Positions 16,100-25,862 of a DNA stretch of 64,000 bases are shown in pieces (within the stretch, counting starts at the first letter, position 1; each line of letters begins with the position of its first letter). Location of the stretch: the NCBI RefSeq assembly GCF_006494655.1, contig NZ_VHIM01000001.1, positions 310,001 to 374,000 on the forward strand, written 5' to 3'. A model generated the notes under the pieces. The model ran no database searches. It was not told the origin of the DNA and was given only the letters and a program-made list of their open reading frames with translations. The position numbers and the translations under genes were made by a program. Source of the stretch: Arthrobacter agilis. Its GTDB lineage: Bacteria; Actinomycetota; Actinomycetes; Actinomycetales; Micrococcaceae.

Positions 16100-17506
16100 C
16101 TAGAGCTGCCCGACCTCCGAGCGGTAGGGCTGCGGCACGTTGTCGCCGTCGTACTGGTAGATGCCGATGGCGGCTTCCGTCGGGTCACCGTTCTCGTCGA
16201 AGGAGACGGGGCCGGAGATGCCGTCGTAGTCGATGTCCTCGCCCTCACGCAGGAGCGTGACGCAGGCGGCGAAGTCGTAGCACTTGGTGCCGTCCTTCGA
16301 GACGCCCTCGAGCTCCTCGGCGATGGCACTGCCCTCGACGCTGCCTGCCGCCTCGGCGGCGAGCGAGATCAGGTTGACGGCGTCGTAGCTCTCGCCGGCG
16401 TAGGCCAGGCTGGTCAGGTCGGGATCGACCGTGGCCAGCGCGTCCTGGAATCCGGTCCCGGTGAAGGGGCCGGGGATGGTGCCCTGCGCGCCTTCGAGGG
16501 TGCCGGCATCGAGATCGGCGCTGTAGTCGGTCGTGTTGCCGTCGACCATGAACAGCGTGCTGGCGTCGATACCCTTGGCCACCAGCAGCGGGACGATGCT
16601 CTTGGCCTCGTCGAAGCTGATGAGCACGATCGCGTCCGGAGCAGCGGCGGCGATCGCGTCCACCTGGCTGGAGAACTGCGAGTCACCGGTGTTGAACATC
16701 TCGTTCGCCACGACCTGGCCGCCTGCCGCCTCGACCGTCTCCTGGATGTTGCTCTGGAGCCCGGTTCCGTAGGAGTCGTTCAGCGTGATCATGCCGACCG
16801 TCTGGGCACCACAGGTCATGATGTAGTTGCCGAGTGTGCGGCCCTGCAGGACGTCGGAGGGAGCGGTGCGCCAGTAGAGGCCCTTGTCGTCCCAGTCCGT
16901 GAACTCGGGCGAGGTGTTGGCGGGTGAGAACTGCACGACGCCCGCGCCGGTGATCTGGTTGATGACGGTCTTCGAGACACCCGAGGATGCTGCGCCGATG
17001 ATGGCGCTGACATCCTGCGACAGCAGATCCGTGACGGACTGCGTGGCGATGTCGGTGGTCGTGTCACCCGAGTCGCGGTGGGTGATGGAGATGTCCTGGC
17101 CGAGGACGCCGCCTGCCGCATTGACTTCCTCGACGGCGAGGTTGACGCCTGCGATCTCGGGCGGGCCGAGGAAGGCGAGGGTACCGGTGGTCGGCAGGAT
17201 GGAACCGAGCTTGAGCGGCTCGGGGCTCGTGGTGGTGCTCGCCGGAACAGCGTCGGGGTCACCCTTCTCGCCCTGCTCCTCACCGACGCCGCCTTCACCC
17301 TCGGGGCACGCCAGGCCCGACGCGGCTGCCGCCTGCGTGGTCTCGGTGGTGCCGCCGTCTCCGCCGTCACCTTCGTCGCCGGTGTTTCCGCCGCCACCGC
17401 AGCCGGAGGCGAAGAGCGCGATCCCGAGGCCCAGGGCAGCGATCTTGGCCGCACGCGGGGCAGTGTCCCCGGCGCCGAACCACGCCGAGTTGCGTGTTGC
17501 AGTCAT
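16100..17506 (-). CDS. livK: Branched-chain amino acid ABC substrate-binding lipoprotein
   Basis: Extracellular lipid-anchored receptor that should deliver ligand to the LivHMGF importer encoded upstream in the opposite direction. The 468-residue protein has a signal peptide ending in the lipobox FASGC, then an exceptionally long (about 75-residue) Gly/Asp/Glu/Thr-rich linker. A periplasmic-binding type I fold follows, starting LKLGSILPTTGTLAFLGPPEIAGVNLAVEEVNAAGG and containing NDSYGTGLQ and YAGESYDAVNL. The ATG follows GAGGAG at good distance. The ligand could be another amino acid or amide; the liv context is the main argument. Confidence 0.92.
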   Translation of the reverse strand: MTATRNSAWFGAGDTAPRAAKIAALGLGIALFASGCGGGGNTGDEGDGGDGGTTETTQAAAASGLACPEGEGGVGEEQGEKGDPDAVPASTTTSPEPLKLGSILPTTGTLAFLGPPEIAGVNLAVEEVNAAGGVLGQDISITHRDSGDTTTDIATQSVTDLLSQDVSAIIGAASSGVSKTVINQITGAGVVQFSPANTSPEFTDWDDKGLYWRTAPSDVLQGRTLGNYIMTCGAQTVGMITLNDSYGTGLQSNIQETVEAAGGQVVANEMFNTGDSQFSSQVDAIAAAAPDAIVLISFDEAKSIVPLLVAKGIDASTLFMVDGNTTDYSADLDAGTLEGAQGTIPGPFTGTGFQDALATVDPDLTSLAYAGESYDAVNLISLAAEAAGSVEGSAIAEELEGVSKDGTKCYDFAACVTLLREGEDIDYDGISGPVSFDENGDPTEAAIGIYQYDGDNVPQPYRSEVGQL

Positions 17507-17617
17507 TAATTAGTCTCCTCGACCGAAAGGCTCTTGCTGCCTTTGATGCGTGTTGCCAGGTGTTCCTGGCTTGTAGGAAAAGCTAATCCAATTTTGTGTC
17601 CGAGATAAGGGAATCGG

Positions 17618-17633
17618 GTTACATCCTTGTAAC
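17618..17633. promoter_or_regulatory. Inverted repeat in the livK upstream region
   Basis: GTTACA-TCCT-TGTAAC is a perfect 6-bp inverted repeat with a 4-bp spacer, about 112 bp upstream of the livK start. It is a plausible operator. The adjacent CTCGTCACA (17635-17643) also occurs at 10785-10793 before livH. Confidence 0.35.
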
Positions 17634-17737
17634 GCTCGTCACAGGCAGCTCTCGGCAGTCTTGACAGGAGACATCGATCAGCCCACTGCCCTTCGAGCCC
17701 GGCAGGACGCGCGAGCAGAGGCGCCGGGCGAGGCGAG

Positions 17738-17810
17738 TGCCCCAGCAGGGACTCGAACCCTGACTGAACAGATTTTAAGTCTGGTGCCTCTGCCATTGGG
17801 CTACTGGGGC
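17738..17810 (-). tRNA. tRNA with UAA anticodon (Leu by anticodon), class I shape
   Basis: A complete 73-nt cloverleaf reads on the minus strand. It has a 7-bp acceptor stem (GCCCCAG/CTGGGGC), a 3-bp D stem with GG in the loop, an anticodon arm whose loop is CTTAAAA (anticodon UAA, complement of plus-strand 17775-17777), a five-base T stem (CAGGG/CCCTG) with TTCGAGT loop, and discriminator A73. CCA is not encoded. The variable region is only 5 nt (TCAGT), whereas bacterial tRNA-Leu is normally class II with a long variable arm. The closing C27-U43 pair of the anticodon stem is a mismatch. A TAGGCT hexamer 12 nt upstream may be its -10 box. Confidence 0.85.
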
Positions 17811-17861
17811 CAGCACCGTGCCAGCCTATCGCGAGACCTGTCCCCCGGGAGTCCGGACAGC

Positions 17862-17895
17862 ACGACGGCGGCCCCCGATCGGGGGCCGCCGTCGT
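17862..17895 (-). terminator. Perfect palindromic terminator of the NADH dehydrogenase gene
   Basis: A 34-bp perfect palindrome centred between 17878 and 17879 (arms ACGACGGCGGCCCCCGA and its complement) lies 25 bp beyond the ndh stop and before the tRNA. Confidence 0.8.
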
Positions 17896-17919
17896 TCGAT
17901 CCGAGTGGAGCGGAAGGCG

Positions 17920-19359
17920 TCAGGCCGACGCCTTGGCCCCTGCCGCCTTGCCCGCGGGCGTGGGGGGCTGGCTCTGCAGTGCCGTGTCCTTCTTCGGGGG
18001 CGGCGTGGCCGCCTCGCGGAACTGGCGGCGGGGCTCCTTGAGGTCCGAGAGCGGCGCGAGGTCGCGGCCGAAGAGGAAGCTCATGCTCCAGTTGATGATC
18101 ACGCGCGCCTTGCGTTCGTACATCGGCATCGCGAAGCCGTGGTAGCCGCGGTGCGCGAGCCAGGCCGGGAGGCCCTTCATGCCGAAGCCCATGATGTTCG
18201 CGACACCCTTGAACTGACCGAAGCCCGCAACGGCTCCGAGGTTCGTGTGGCGGTACTCCTTGACCTCGCCCACGCCGTAGTTGGTGGCGAGGATGTTGGC
18301 GGCGAGGAGCTTGGCCTGGCGCACGGCGTGCTGGGCGTTCGGCACGCAGAAGCCTCCGACTCCCCCACCGGTCAGGTCGGGGACGGCAGCGACGTCGCCG
18401 GCGGTCCAGGCATGGTCGATGGGACCGTCGTCGCCCGTGATGCGGAGCTCGGGCGTGGCCCGGACCCGGCCGCGCTCGTCGATCGGGAAGTCCGTCGAAC
18501 GGACCACCGGATTGGCCTGCACACCCGCGGTCCAGATGAGGGTGTCCGTGGCGAACTCGTCGGCCGGGGTCTTGTCCGGCATGTTGATGAGCTTGAGGGT
18601 GCCGTCGACGGCGCTGGACAGGGAGGTGTTCAGGAGCACCTCGATCTGGCGGGAGCGGAGGTGGCTGACGACCCACTCGGCCTGCTCGGCCGTGACCTCG
18701 GGCATGATGCGGCCCATGGCCTCGACGAGGACGAAGCGCAGGTCGGAGCGGGTGAGGCGCGCGTTGGCCTTGACGGCGTCGCGTGCGGCGTCCTCCATCT
18801 CGGTGATGGTCTCGATGCCGGCGAAGCCTCCACCGACCACCACGAACGTCAGGGCGCGGTCGCGCTCAGGTCCCTCGGGCAGCACGGACGCCGTCTCGAT
18901 GCGCTCGAACATCTGGTCCCGCAGGGCCACGGCTTCCTCGATGGTCTTCAGGCCGATGCCCTCGTCCTTCAGGCCGTCGATGGGGAAGGTGCGGGTGATG
19001 GAACCCGCGGACACGACCACGTCGGTGTACGCGAGCTCGAAGGATTCGCCGCCGCCCGCCGGCTCGATGGTGGCCGTGCGTCCGGCGTGGTCGATCGAGG
19101 TGACCTTCCCGGAGATGAGTTCGGTCTTCTTCAGGTGCTTGCGGTGGGAGACGATCGCGTGTCTCGGTTCGATGCTTCCCGCAGCGACCTCGGGGAGGAA
19201 GGGCTGGTAGGTCATGTAGGGCAGGGGATCCACCAGCGTGACGATGCCGCCGTGGTCCTTGACCTGCTTTTGGAGCCTGTGTGCCACGTAGAGGCCTACG
19301 TAGCCTCCGCCGACGACGAGGATGCGCGGGCGGTCCGAGAGATGAGGTATGGATGCCAT
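17920..19359 (-). CDS. ndh: Type II NADH dehydrogenase (NAD(P)/FAD-dependent oxidoreductase)
   Basis: Single-subunit flavoprotein passing electrons from NADH to quinone without proton pumping, peripheral to the membrane. The 479-residue protein has the FAD Rossmann motif ILVVGGGYVGLYVAHRL at the N-terminus, a second nucleotide motif FVVVGGGFAGIET, the FAD-contact region WTAGVQANPV, and AWTAGDVAAVPDL. The C-terminal tail is amphipathic and basic, suited to membrane binding. ATG 19359 is preferred; it lies 7 nt after a TAGCAT hexamer (leaderless pattern). A GTG at 19395 adds 12 unconserved-looking residues. Confidence 0.93.
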   Translation of the reverse strand: MASIPHLSDRPRILVVGGGYVGLYVAHRLQKQVKDHGGIVTLVDPLPYMTYQPFLPEVAAGSIEPRHAIVSHRKHLKKTELISGKVTSIDHAGRTATIEPAGGGESFELAYTDVVVSAGSITRTFPIDGLKDEGIGLKTIEEAVALRDQMFERIETASVLPEGPERDRALTFVVVGGGFAGIETITEMEDAARDAVKANARLTRSDLRFVLVEAMGRIMPEVTAEQAEWVVSHLRSRQIEVLLNTSLSSAVDGTLKLINMPDKTPADEFATDTLIWTAGVQANPVVRSTDFPIDERGRVRATPELRITGDDGPIDHAWTAGDVAAVPDLTGGGVGGFCVPNAQHAVRQAKLLAANILATNYGVGEVKEYRHTNLGAVAGFGQFKGVANIMGFGMKGLPAWLAHRGYHGFAMPMYERKARVIINWSMSFLFGRDLAPLSDLKEPRRQFREAATPPPKKDTALQSQPPTPAGKAAGAKASA

Positions 19360-19442
19360 GGTCCCGATGCTACCGGACTTTGTGAAAATCTTCACTAGCT
19401 CGGGGGCGACGGCGGAACCCGTAGCGGGCCCTGCTCGTTCAC

Positions 19443-19464
19443 CCCGCCGCCGGGCCCCGGCGGG
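19443..19464 (-). terminator. Weak hairpin after the subtilase gene
   Basis: CCCGCCG (19443-19449) and CGGCGGG (19458-19464) can pair around an 8-nt loop, about 58 bp past the subtilase stop. The stem is short and pure GC with no T-run. Confidence 0.35.
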
Positions 19465-19521
19465 CTCCCCGCGGGCTCCTGAACCTCCTGCTCGGATGAG
19501 TGCGGGAGCGTCCTGTGGGAA

Positions 19522-20919
19522 CTACTGCGTCCGCTTCCGGACCCGGTGCACGTGGGTTCCTCCGGCCACGATCACGACGAGCATCAGGCCACCGAAGCCG
19601 AGCACCACCGCTGACGGGAGGACCGTCGTGTCCTCCGGTTCCACGGCCCGGGGCGGGGCGGGCGCGGTCAGCACGGGCTGCGGGGCGGGATCGGGTGCCG
19701 CCGGTGGTGTCGCAGGCGGCGCGCTCCCCCGACGGTACAGCTGGATCCAGTCCGCCATGCTCCCGAGCCGGCTCTCCTGGGGAACCTCGATGTCGCTGTT
19801 CACCGCGGCGGCGACATCGAGGACGCCGTAGCCGTAGAGGGTATCGAAGCCGGGGGCTCCGGCGTCCCTGGCGGTGTCGACGATGCGGTTCACCACCTCC
19901 TCCGCGGTGAGATCGGGGTAGCGCGATCTGATGAGCGCGGCGACTCCCGACACGAGCGGTGCCGCGCCGGACGTTCCGGACCAGTCGGCGTACAGGCCTC
20001 CGGGCAGGCCGCCGACCAGGTTCTCGGACGGTGCTGCCACCGCGATGCTGATTCCCTCCGAGGACGCCTCGGCGCTCGCCTGGCCGTCGCGGTCGAGTCC
20101 CGCGACCGCGAGCACTCCCGGGATGGTCGCGGGCGCGCCGACCTGCGTCAGGCCGCCCGCCCGGTTGCCCGCGGCGGCGACGATGACGACGTCGTTCTCC
20201 TCCGCGTAGAGGAACGCCTCGTCCCAGCTCTCGGGCCACTCGGTGCTGGTGCTGCCCAGGGACATGTTGATGACGTCGGCGCCGTTGTCCACGGCCCAGT
20301 GGACTGCCCGCGGCACCTGCTCGTCCACCGCGATGCCCGCCGGGTTCGGTCCGCTCCCCGGGCCCTCGATCCACACGGAGATGGCGAGGAGGTCGGCCTT
20401 CGGGGCGACGCCGACGATTCCGTCCGGCCCTTTCCCGACGGCGCTGAGGGGATCGGCGGGCGACGTCGGGGCAGGGCTGACGGTGGCGTCCGCCTCGTCC
20501 GGCCCGCCCGTGGAACCCGCTCCGGGTTCCGCGTCGGCGGTGTGCCCGCGGCCGGCCAGCAGCGTGGAGACCAGCGTGCCGTGGCCCGGCACCTCCCCGA
20601 GCCCGCGCTGGCCGTCGGGGTCCCCGGCACCCGAGACATCCGTACCCGCGATGACGGCGCCCGCGAGGTCGGGGTGCGTGCCGTCCACGCCGCTGTCGAT
20701 CACCGCGACGGTGACACCCTCACCCTGCGTGGTCTTCCACGCCTCCGTGATGCCGTAGTCCTCGAGCCAGTACTCACTGCCCCGTATGTCGTCCGCAACG
20801 GCCGGAACCGCGAAGGGCAGTGCCAGGGCGAGCGACGCGATCCCAGCCAGGGTCGGGACGATCAGCCTGACGGCCCGCTCCCGTCCGGCCACCGGCTCAG
20901 CCGCTCCGGGCCGCGACAC
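19522..20919 (-). CDS. Membrane-anchored S8 subtilisin-like protease (mycosin-like)
   Basis: Secreted serine protease tethered by a C-terminal helix. The 465-residue protein has an N-terminal signal (LIVPTLAGIASLALALPFAVPAVA), catalytic D75 in VAVIDSGVDGTHPD, H113 in GHGT, oxyanion Asn in AAAGN (N252) and catalytic S317 in SGTSGAAP. Here Gly replaces the usual Met of GTSMAAP. A 35-residue Gly/Pro/Thr-rich insert lies between His and Asn. The Pro-rich stalk leads to a membrane helix near 430-455 and a basic end. Architecture matches mycosins, but no type VII secretion genes are in view. It overlaps the upstream ppx-like gene by 23 nt. Confidence 0.9.
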   Translation of the reverse strand: MSRPGAAEPVAGRERAVRLIVPTLAGIASLALALPFAVPAVADDIRGSEYWLEDYGITEAWKTTQGEGVTVAVIDSGVDGTHPDLAGAVIAGTDVSGAGDPDGQRGLGEVPGHGTLVSTLLAGRGHTADAEPGAGSTGGPDEADATVSPAPTSPADPLSAVGKGPDGIVGVAPKADLLAISVWIEGPGSGPNPAGIAVDEQVPRAVHWAVDNGADVINMSLGSTSTEWPESWDEAFLYAEENDVVIVAAAGNRAGGLTQVGAPATIPGVLAVAGLDRDGQASAEASSEGISIAVAAPSENLVGGLPGGLYADWSGTSGAAPLVSGVAALIRSRYPDLTAEEVVNRIVDTARDAGAPGFDTLYGYGVLDVAAAVNSDIEVPQESRLGSMADWIQLYRRGSAPPATPPAAPDPAPQPVLTAPAPPRAVEPEDTTVLPSAVVLGFGGLMLVVIVAGGTHVHRVRKRTQ

Positions 20920-21841
20920 TGAGCGCGATCCCGTCGAGGATGTCGTGCTCGCTCGTGACCGCCGTGGTGATGCGACCGCCCGTCACGGCAGCCACACGTT
21001 CCAGGATGGAGGTCCAGATCAGCGCTCCGGCGCCGATGACGTCGACGCGCCCCGGATGCATGTAGGGCAGGGACGCTCTCGCGTCGCGGGAACGGTGCAG
21101 CAGGTCCAGGGCCGCCGAGCGGATCACGGACACGGGCAGTTCCGCTCCGTGGATCCGTTCCGGCTGGTACTCCGGCAGGTCCAGTGCGTGTGCCGTCACG
21201 GTCGTGACGCTGCCGGCCACGCCGATGATGCGGGTGGTCCGCTCGAGCGGCACCTCCGCCGCGGCCTCGTCCATCAGGCGCCCCACTTCCGCGGTCATCG
21301 CCTCGATCTGCGCGGGGCTCGGCGGATCGTCCTGCAGGAAGCGCTCCGTGTAGCGGACGCACCCCATGTCGGTGCTGCGGGCGGCGATCAGGCCGTCCGT
21401 GGTACCCGTGACGAACTCGGTGCTGCCGCCGCCCAGATCGATCACGAGCACGGTCTCGCCGTCGGCCGCGGCCAGCACGCTGACGGCCCCGTCGAAGGAC
21501 AACCGTGCTTCCTCGTCGCCCGAGATGACCTCCGGCTCCACGCCGAGACGCTCCCGGATGCCGTCGACGAAGACCTGGCGGTTCTCGGCGTCGCGCGTCG
21601 CCGACGTCGCGACGAAGCGCACGGGCGGAGCGCCGTGCTCACGGATGAGCGCTGCGTACTCCTCGGCGGCGGTGAAGGTCCGTTCGAGCGCAGCGTCGGA
21701 CAGCCGGCCGGTCGCGTCCACGCCTTCGCCGAGTCGCACCACCCGCATGAGGCGGACGACATCCGTCAGGAGCCCGTCCTCGATATCTGCGATGAGCAGG
21801 CGGATGGAATTGGTGCCGCAGTCGATGGCAGCTGTGCGCAT
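20897..21841 (-). CDS. ppx: Ppx/GppA family phosphatase (exopolyphosphatase-like)
   Basis: ASKHA-fold hydrolase acting on polyphosphate or guanosine pentaphosphate. The 314-residue protein starts AAIDCGTNSIRLLIAD and contains the second phosphate loop VLVIDLGGGSTEFV. It lacks the C-terminal HD domain of E. coli Ppx, matching the short actinobacterial forms. The start is the ATG sharing one base with the DUF501 stop (TAATG at 21841). A longer in-frame reading upstream only overlaps that gene. Which substrate dominates cannot be told from sequence. Confidence 0.92.
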   Translation of the reverse strand: MRTAAIDCGTNSIRLLIADIEDGLLTDVVRLMRVVRLGEGVDATGRLSDAALERTFTAAEEYAALIREHGAPPVRFVATSATRDAENRQVFVDGIRERLGVEPEVISGDEEARLSFDGAVSVLAAADGETVLVIDLGGGSTEFVTGTTDGLIAARSTDMGCVRYTERFLQDDPPSPAQIEAMTAEVGRLMDEAAAEVPLERTTRIIGVAGSVTTVTAHALDLPEYQPERIHGAELPVSVIRSAALDLLHRSRDARASLPYMHPGRVDVIGAGALIWTSILERVAAVTGGRITTAVTSEHDILDGIALSVAARSG

Positions 21842-22569
21842 TACGTCTCCTCGTGGGTGGGTGGTGCGGGCGACGCCGGGCCGGCAGCAGCCTCCGGCGC
21901 CGACCGACGCCGTGCTGCGCGCTTCGCCTCGAGGTCCTCGGGGCTGAGACCCTGCGTCCGCGTGTGTCGACTGAGGTCCGCGTCGGGAGCCTGTCCGGTC
22001 GTGTCCCAGGCTCCGTCGCAGGAGCAGTGCTGCGGCGTCCACCAGGGCGCGATCCGCTCGATCGCCTCGTCGCCGAGGGGATTGACGCCCGGGCCGGCCG
22101 CGAGCGCATGGCCCACCAGCACGTGGAGGCACTTGACGCGGGTGGGCATGCCGCCTGCGGACACGCCGTCGATCTCGGGGACTTCGCCCGTTCCCGCCCG
22201 CTCACCCACGGCGCGCCGGGCAGCGAGATAGTCCTCGTGCGCGGCCCTGTAGCGCGCGGCGAGCCCGGCGTCCACGCCGAGGCGGTCCGTCATCTCGGTC
22301 ATGACCCCGTCGGCCTCGAGCCGCGACACCGCCGCCGTGATCACGGGGTGGCTGAGATAGTAGGTGGTGGGGAAGGGTATGCCGTTGGAGAGGCGGGGCG
22401 CCGTGGTGGCGACCAGGGGGTTGCCGCACACACACCGTGCGCCGATCTCGACGACGTCGCGCACCGGGCGGCCGAGCTGGCGGCTGAGGACGTCGACATC
22501 CCGCTCGCTGGGCTTTCGAGGGTCCTGCTCCTCGAGCGCCCCTTCGGGGTGCTGTTCCTGCTGGGTCAC
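21841..22569 (-). CDS. DUF501 domain-containing protein
   Basis: Conserved actinobacterial protein of unknown function, regularly found between an FtsB/DivIC-like gene and a Ppx/GppA gene, as here. The 242 residues include the conserved stretch LSRQLGRPVRDVVEIGARCVCGNP (two Cys), FPTTYYLSHP, GGMPTRVKCLHVLVGHALA and HCSCDG. The set of Cys and His residues suggests a metal site, which is my inference. The C-terminal 45 residues are polar and variable. GTG 22569 follows AGGAAGGA. The tight overlap with ppx indicates one operon. Confidence 0.88.
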   Translation of the reverse strand: MTQQEQHPEGALEEQDPRKPSERDVDVLSRQLGRPVRDVVEIGARCVCGNPLVATTAPRLSNGIPFPTTYYLSHPVITAAVSRLEADGVMTEMTDRLGVDAGLAARYRAAHEDYLAARRAVGERAGTGEVPEIDGVSAGGMPTRVKCLHVLVGHALAAGPGVNPLGDEAIERIAPWWTPQHCSCDGAWDTTGQAPDADLSRHTRTQGLSPEDLEAKRAARRRSAPEAAAGPASPAPPTHEET

Positions 22570-22641
22570 ACTGTTCCTTCCTGGGACACCCGACGGGCGT
22601 CGGTGTGTCGGTCGCCGTCCGGCCTTCGCAGCGGCGATCGG

Positions 22642-23457
22642 TCAGTCGGTCGCCGCGCGCTCCACCGAGTTCCAGAGCGAGTCGACCCACGGCAGATCCT
22701 CCGGCTGCGCCGCCGAGCCCTCACCCGTGCCCTGCTCGATCCCCTCGCTCCCCTTCACGAGGTAGCGGGTCTCGCCGGGCATCACGAGGAAGATGCGTTC
22801 GCGGGCCTGCTGCTTCACGAAGGCCGGGTCGTCCCAGCGCGCCAGCTCGTCGGTGTAATCGGCCTGCTGTTCCTGCTGCCGGGCGATGTCGGCGCGCAGG
22901 GCATCGAGCTCGGACTGCTGCTGCACGTAGCGGCTGACCGACGGCGCGAGCAGCACGATCACCGCGATGAGCACGACAGCGAGGGCCAGCATGCGTCCGG
23001 AGAAGGTCTTCGCCGGGATGGGGGTGGCGTCCTCGGCCGGCTCGATCGGGGATTCCGCGCGCTTCGACCCCAGCCGTCCCCTGCGGATGCTGCGGGCGAG
23101 GTACGAACGCTCGGCCGCCCGCGCCGCGGAAGGCGCGGCCGGCTGAGCCGGATCCTGAGCCGCCTGGTCGCGTGGGGGCCGCACGGATGTGCGGGGGTCC
23201 TTCGTGGCCGAGGGCCCGGCCGCGCGAAGGGGAGCCGGTGTGCGGGGGGCAGCCGGCGTGCGGGGAGCGCCGGGTCTGCGGGGCGCTCCCGCGCCGCGTC
23301 CCTGACCGGCAGGGGCTGCCGTCGATCCGTGGTTCGTGGCCTGCTGGCCCGGACCGCGGGGCGGTGTCTGGCCCGGGGTCGTCCCGGGGGCCGACCGTTC
23401 CTCCGCCTGGGGCGTGGGACGGCCGGCTCGCGGCACGTTGGGGCGGCGGGCGGTCAT
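22642..23457 (-). CDS. FtsB/DivIC-like septum formation initiator
   Basis: Bitopic divisome protein. The 271-residue protein has a 150-residue cytoplasmic N-terminus rich in Pro, Ala and Arg, one transmembrane helix at about 156-174, then a coiled coil (SRYVQQQSELDALRADIARQQEQQ) and the DivIC-type segment DDPAFVKQQARERIFLVMPGETRYLV. The external part is typical; the long disordered N-terminus is characteristic of actinobacterial versions. ATG 23457 follows GAGGAG; a TTG at 23472 is less likely. It is first of a run with DUF501, ppx and the subtilase, a common order downstream of eno. Confidence 0.92.
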   Translation of the reverse strand: MTARRPNVPRAGRPTPQAEERSAPGTTPGQTPPRGPGQQATNHGSTAAPAGQGRGAGAPRRPGAPRTPAAPRTPAPLRAAGPSATKDPRTSVRPPRDQAAQDPAQPAAPSAARAAERSYLARSIRRGRLGSKRAESPIEPAEDATPIPAKTFSGRMLALAVVLIAVIVLLAPSVSRYVQQQSELDALRADIARQQEQQADYTDELARWDDPAFVKQQARERIFLVMPGETRYLVKGSEGIEQGTGEGSAAQPEDLPWVDSLWNSVERAATD

Positions 23458-23554
23458 GGAGCTCCTCGTCAATGCACATGCTTCGATTCACGTCGGGTTC
23501 CTCGCGGATCCCGTTTAACGAGGGTAACCGCCCGCCTGATCAGCGGCGATTCAC

Positions 23555-24859
<1,305 letters not shown>

Positions 24860-24894
24860 TCAGGAATTCACATCGTGTTGGGACGTCTTTGTCA

Positions 24895-24914
24895 GAGCAA
24901 CGGAGGTGTTGCTC
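24895..24914 (-). other. Stem-loop in the enolase 5' leader
   Basis: On the minus strand GAGCAAC, loop ACCTCC, GTTGCTC form a 7-bp stem. The loop is complementary to the GAGG of the eno ribosome-binding site, so a sequestering interaction is conceivable but unproven. Confidence 0.3.
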
Positions 24915-25035
24915 CCAGCCTAGTTCACGGAGGTGCCGCGCGTCCGGTACCGGGCCGCGATGTGACGCGGCACTGCCCACGGCGCTCGACCGGGCCCATC
25001 GGTGCCCGACTCACGCAGCCCGGCGTGCGGCCGGC

Positions 25036-25854
25036 TCAACCGGCCCGGTGTGTGCCGGCGGACCCGTCCCCCGCGGCATCCTGCTCCTGGAACTCGAGGA
25101 CCGCCCGCCTCAGTGCACGCTCGGGGTCGACGCCTGCCAGAAGCGACTGTCGGGTGAGCTCGAGCAGCGCCCGGCCGATCCGCGCCTCCGCCATCGGGGC
25201 CGCTCCGATGCGTCCGTCTGCCTCCCGGTCGCGCCGTGCGGGGACGTCTCCGCCCGTACCATCCTCCGTGCCGGCCGCCGTGCCATCCGCCGCTCCGCCC
25301 AGCGGCGCACCTGCACGCTGCAGCGTCGTGGCCGCGAGCGCGAGCGCCGGGAGATGGCGGGGGATGCCGTCGAACGGTGAGCGTCGCGCGGGTTTCTCGC
25401 GGCGCTTGACGGCGTGCCAGGTCTCCACGATCTCGTCCAGGGACGCCGGCGGCCCACCGGCTTCCACCAGTGCGCTGCCGTCCGGAGCGAACACGTGCGG
25501 ATTGCGCCGCACGAGCTTCGCGGTCAGTCCGCCGGCGACATCAGCGAGACCGAAGGCACCGCTCTCGGACGCCAGCTGGGCGTGGAGCACCACCTGGTAC
25601 AGGACGTCGCCCAGTTCCCCCTGCAGCTCCTCGAGGAGTGCGGGCGGAGGATCGTCCGCCCGCACGACGTCGTCGACCGCCTCGTACAGCTCGTAGGTCT
25701 CCTCCACGAGATAGCGGAGGAGCGCATCGTGGGTGAGGGCGGCCGTCCACGGGCAGTGCCGTCGGAGCAGGCCCACCACCTCGACCAGGCGGTCGAGAGC
25801 AGCACCGGGCGTCCCGCCCGCTGCGCCCGGCGGCGGTCCCGCTGACGGCATCAC
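25036..25854 (-). CDS. mazG: MazG family nucleotide pyrophosphohydrolase
   Basis: Housekeeping NTP pyrophosphatase that degrades non-canonical nucleotides to monophosphates. The 272-residue protein contains the MazG start region LLRRHCPWTAALTHDALLRYLVEETYELYEAV, with the EExxE metal motif, and ELQGELGDVLYQVVLHAQLA with the second acidic pair. Like mycobacterial MazG it has a long, poorly conserved second half. GTG 25854 (followed by ATG) starts 8 bp after the adenosine deaminase stop, so both are likely co-transcribed. Confidence 0.92.
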   Translation of the reverse strand: MMPSAGPPPGAAGGTPGAALDRLVEVVGLLRRHCPWTAALTHDALLRYLVEETYELYEAVDDVVRADDPPPALLEELQGELGDVLYQVVLHAQLASESGAFGLADVAGGLTAKLVRRNPHVFAPDGSALVEAGGPPASLDEIVETWHAVKRREKPARRSPFDGIPRHLPALALAATTLQRAGAPLGGAADGTAAGTEDGTGGDVPARRDREADGRIGAAPMAEARIGRALLELTRQSLLAGVDPERALRRAVLEFQEQDAAGDGSAGTHRAG

Positions 25855-25862
25855 GGCGTCGG

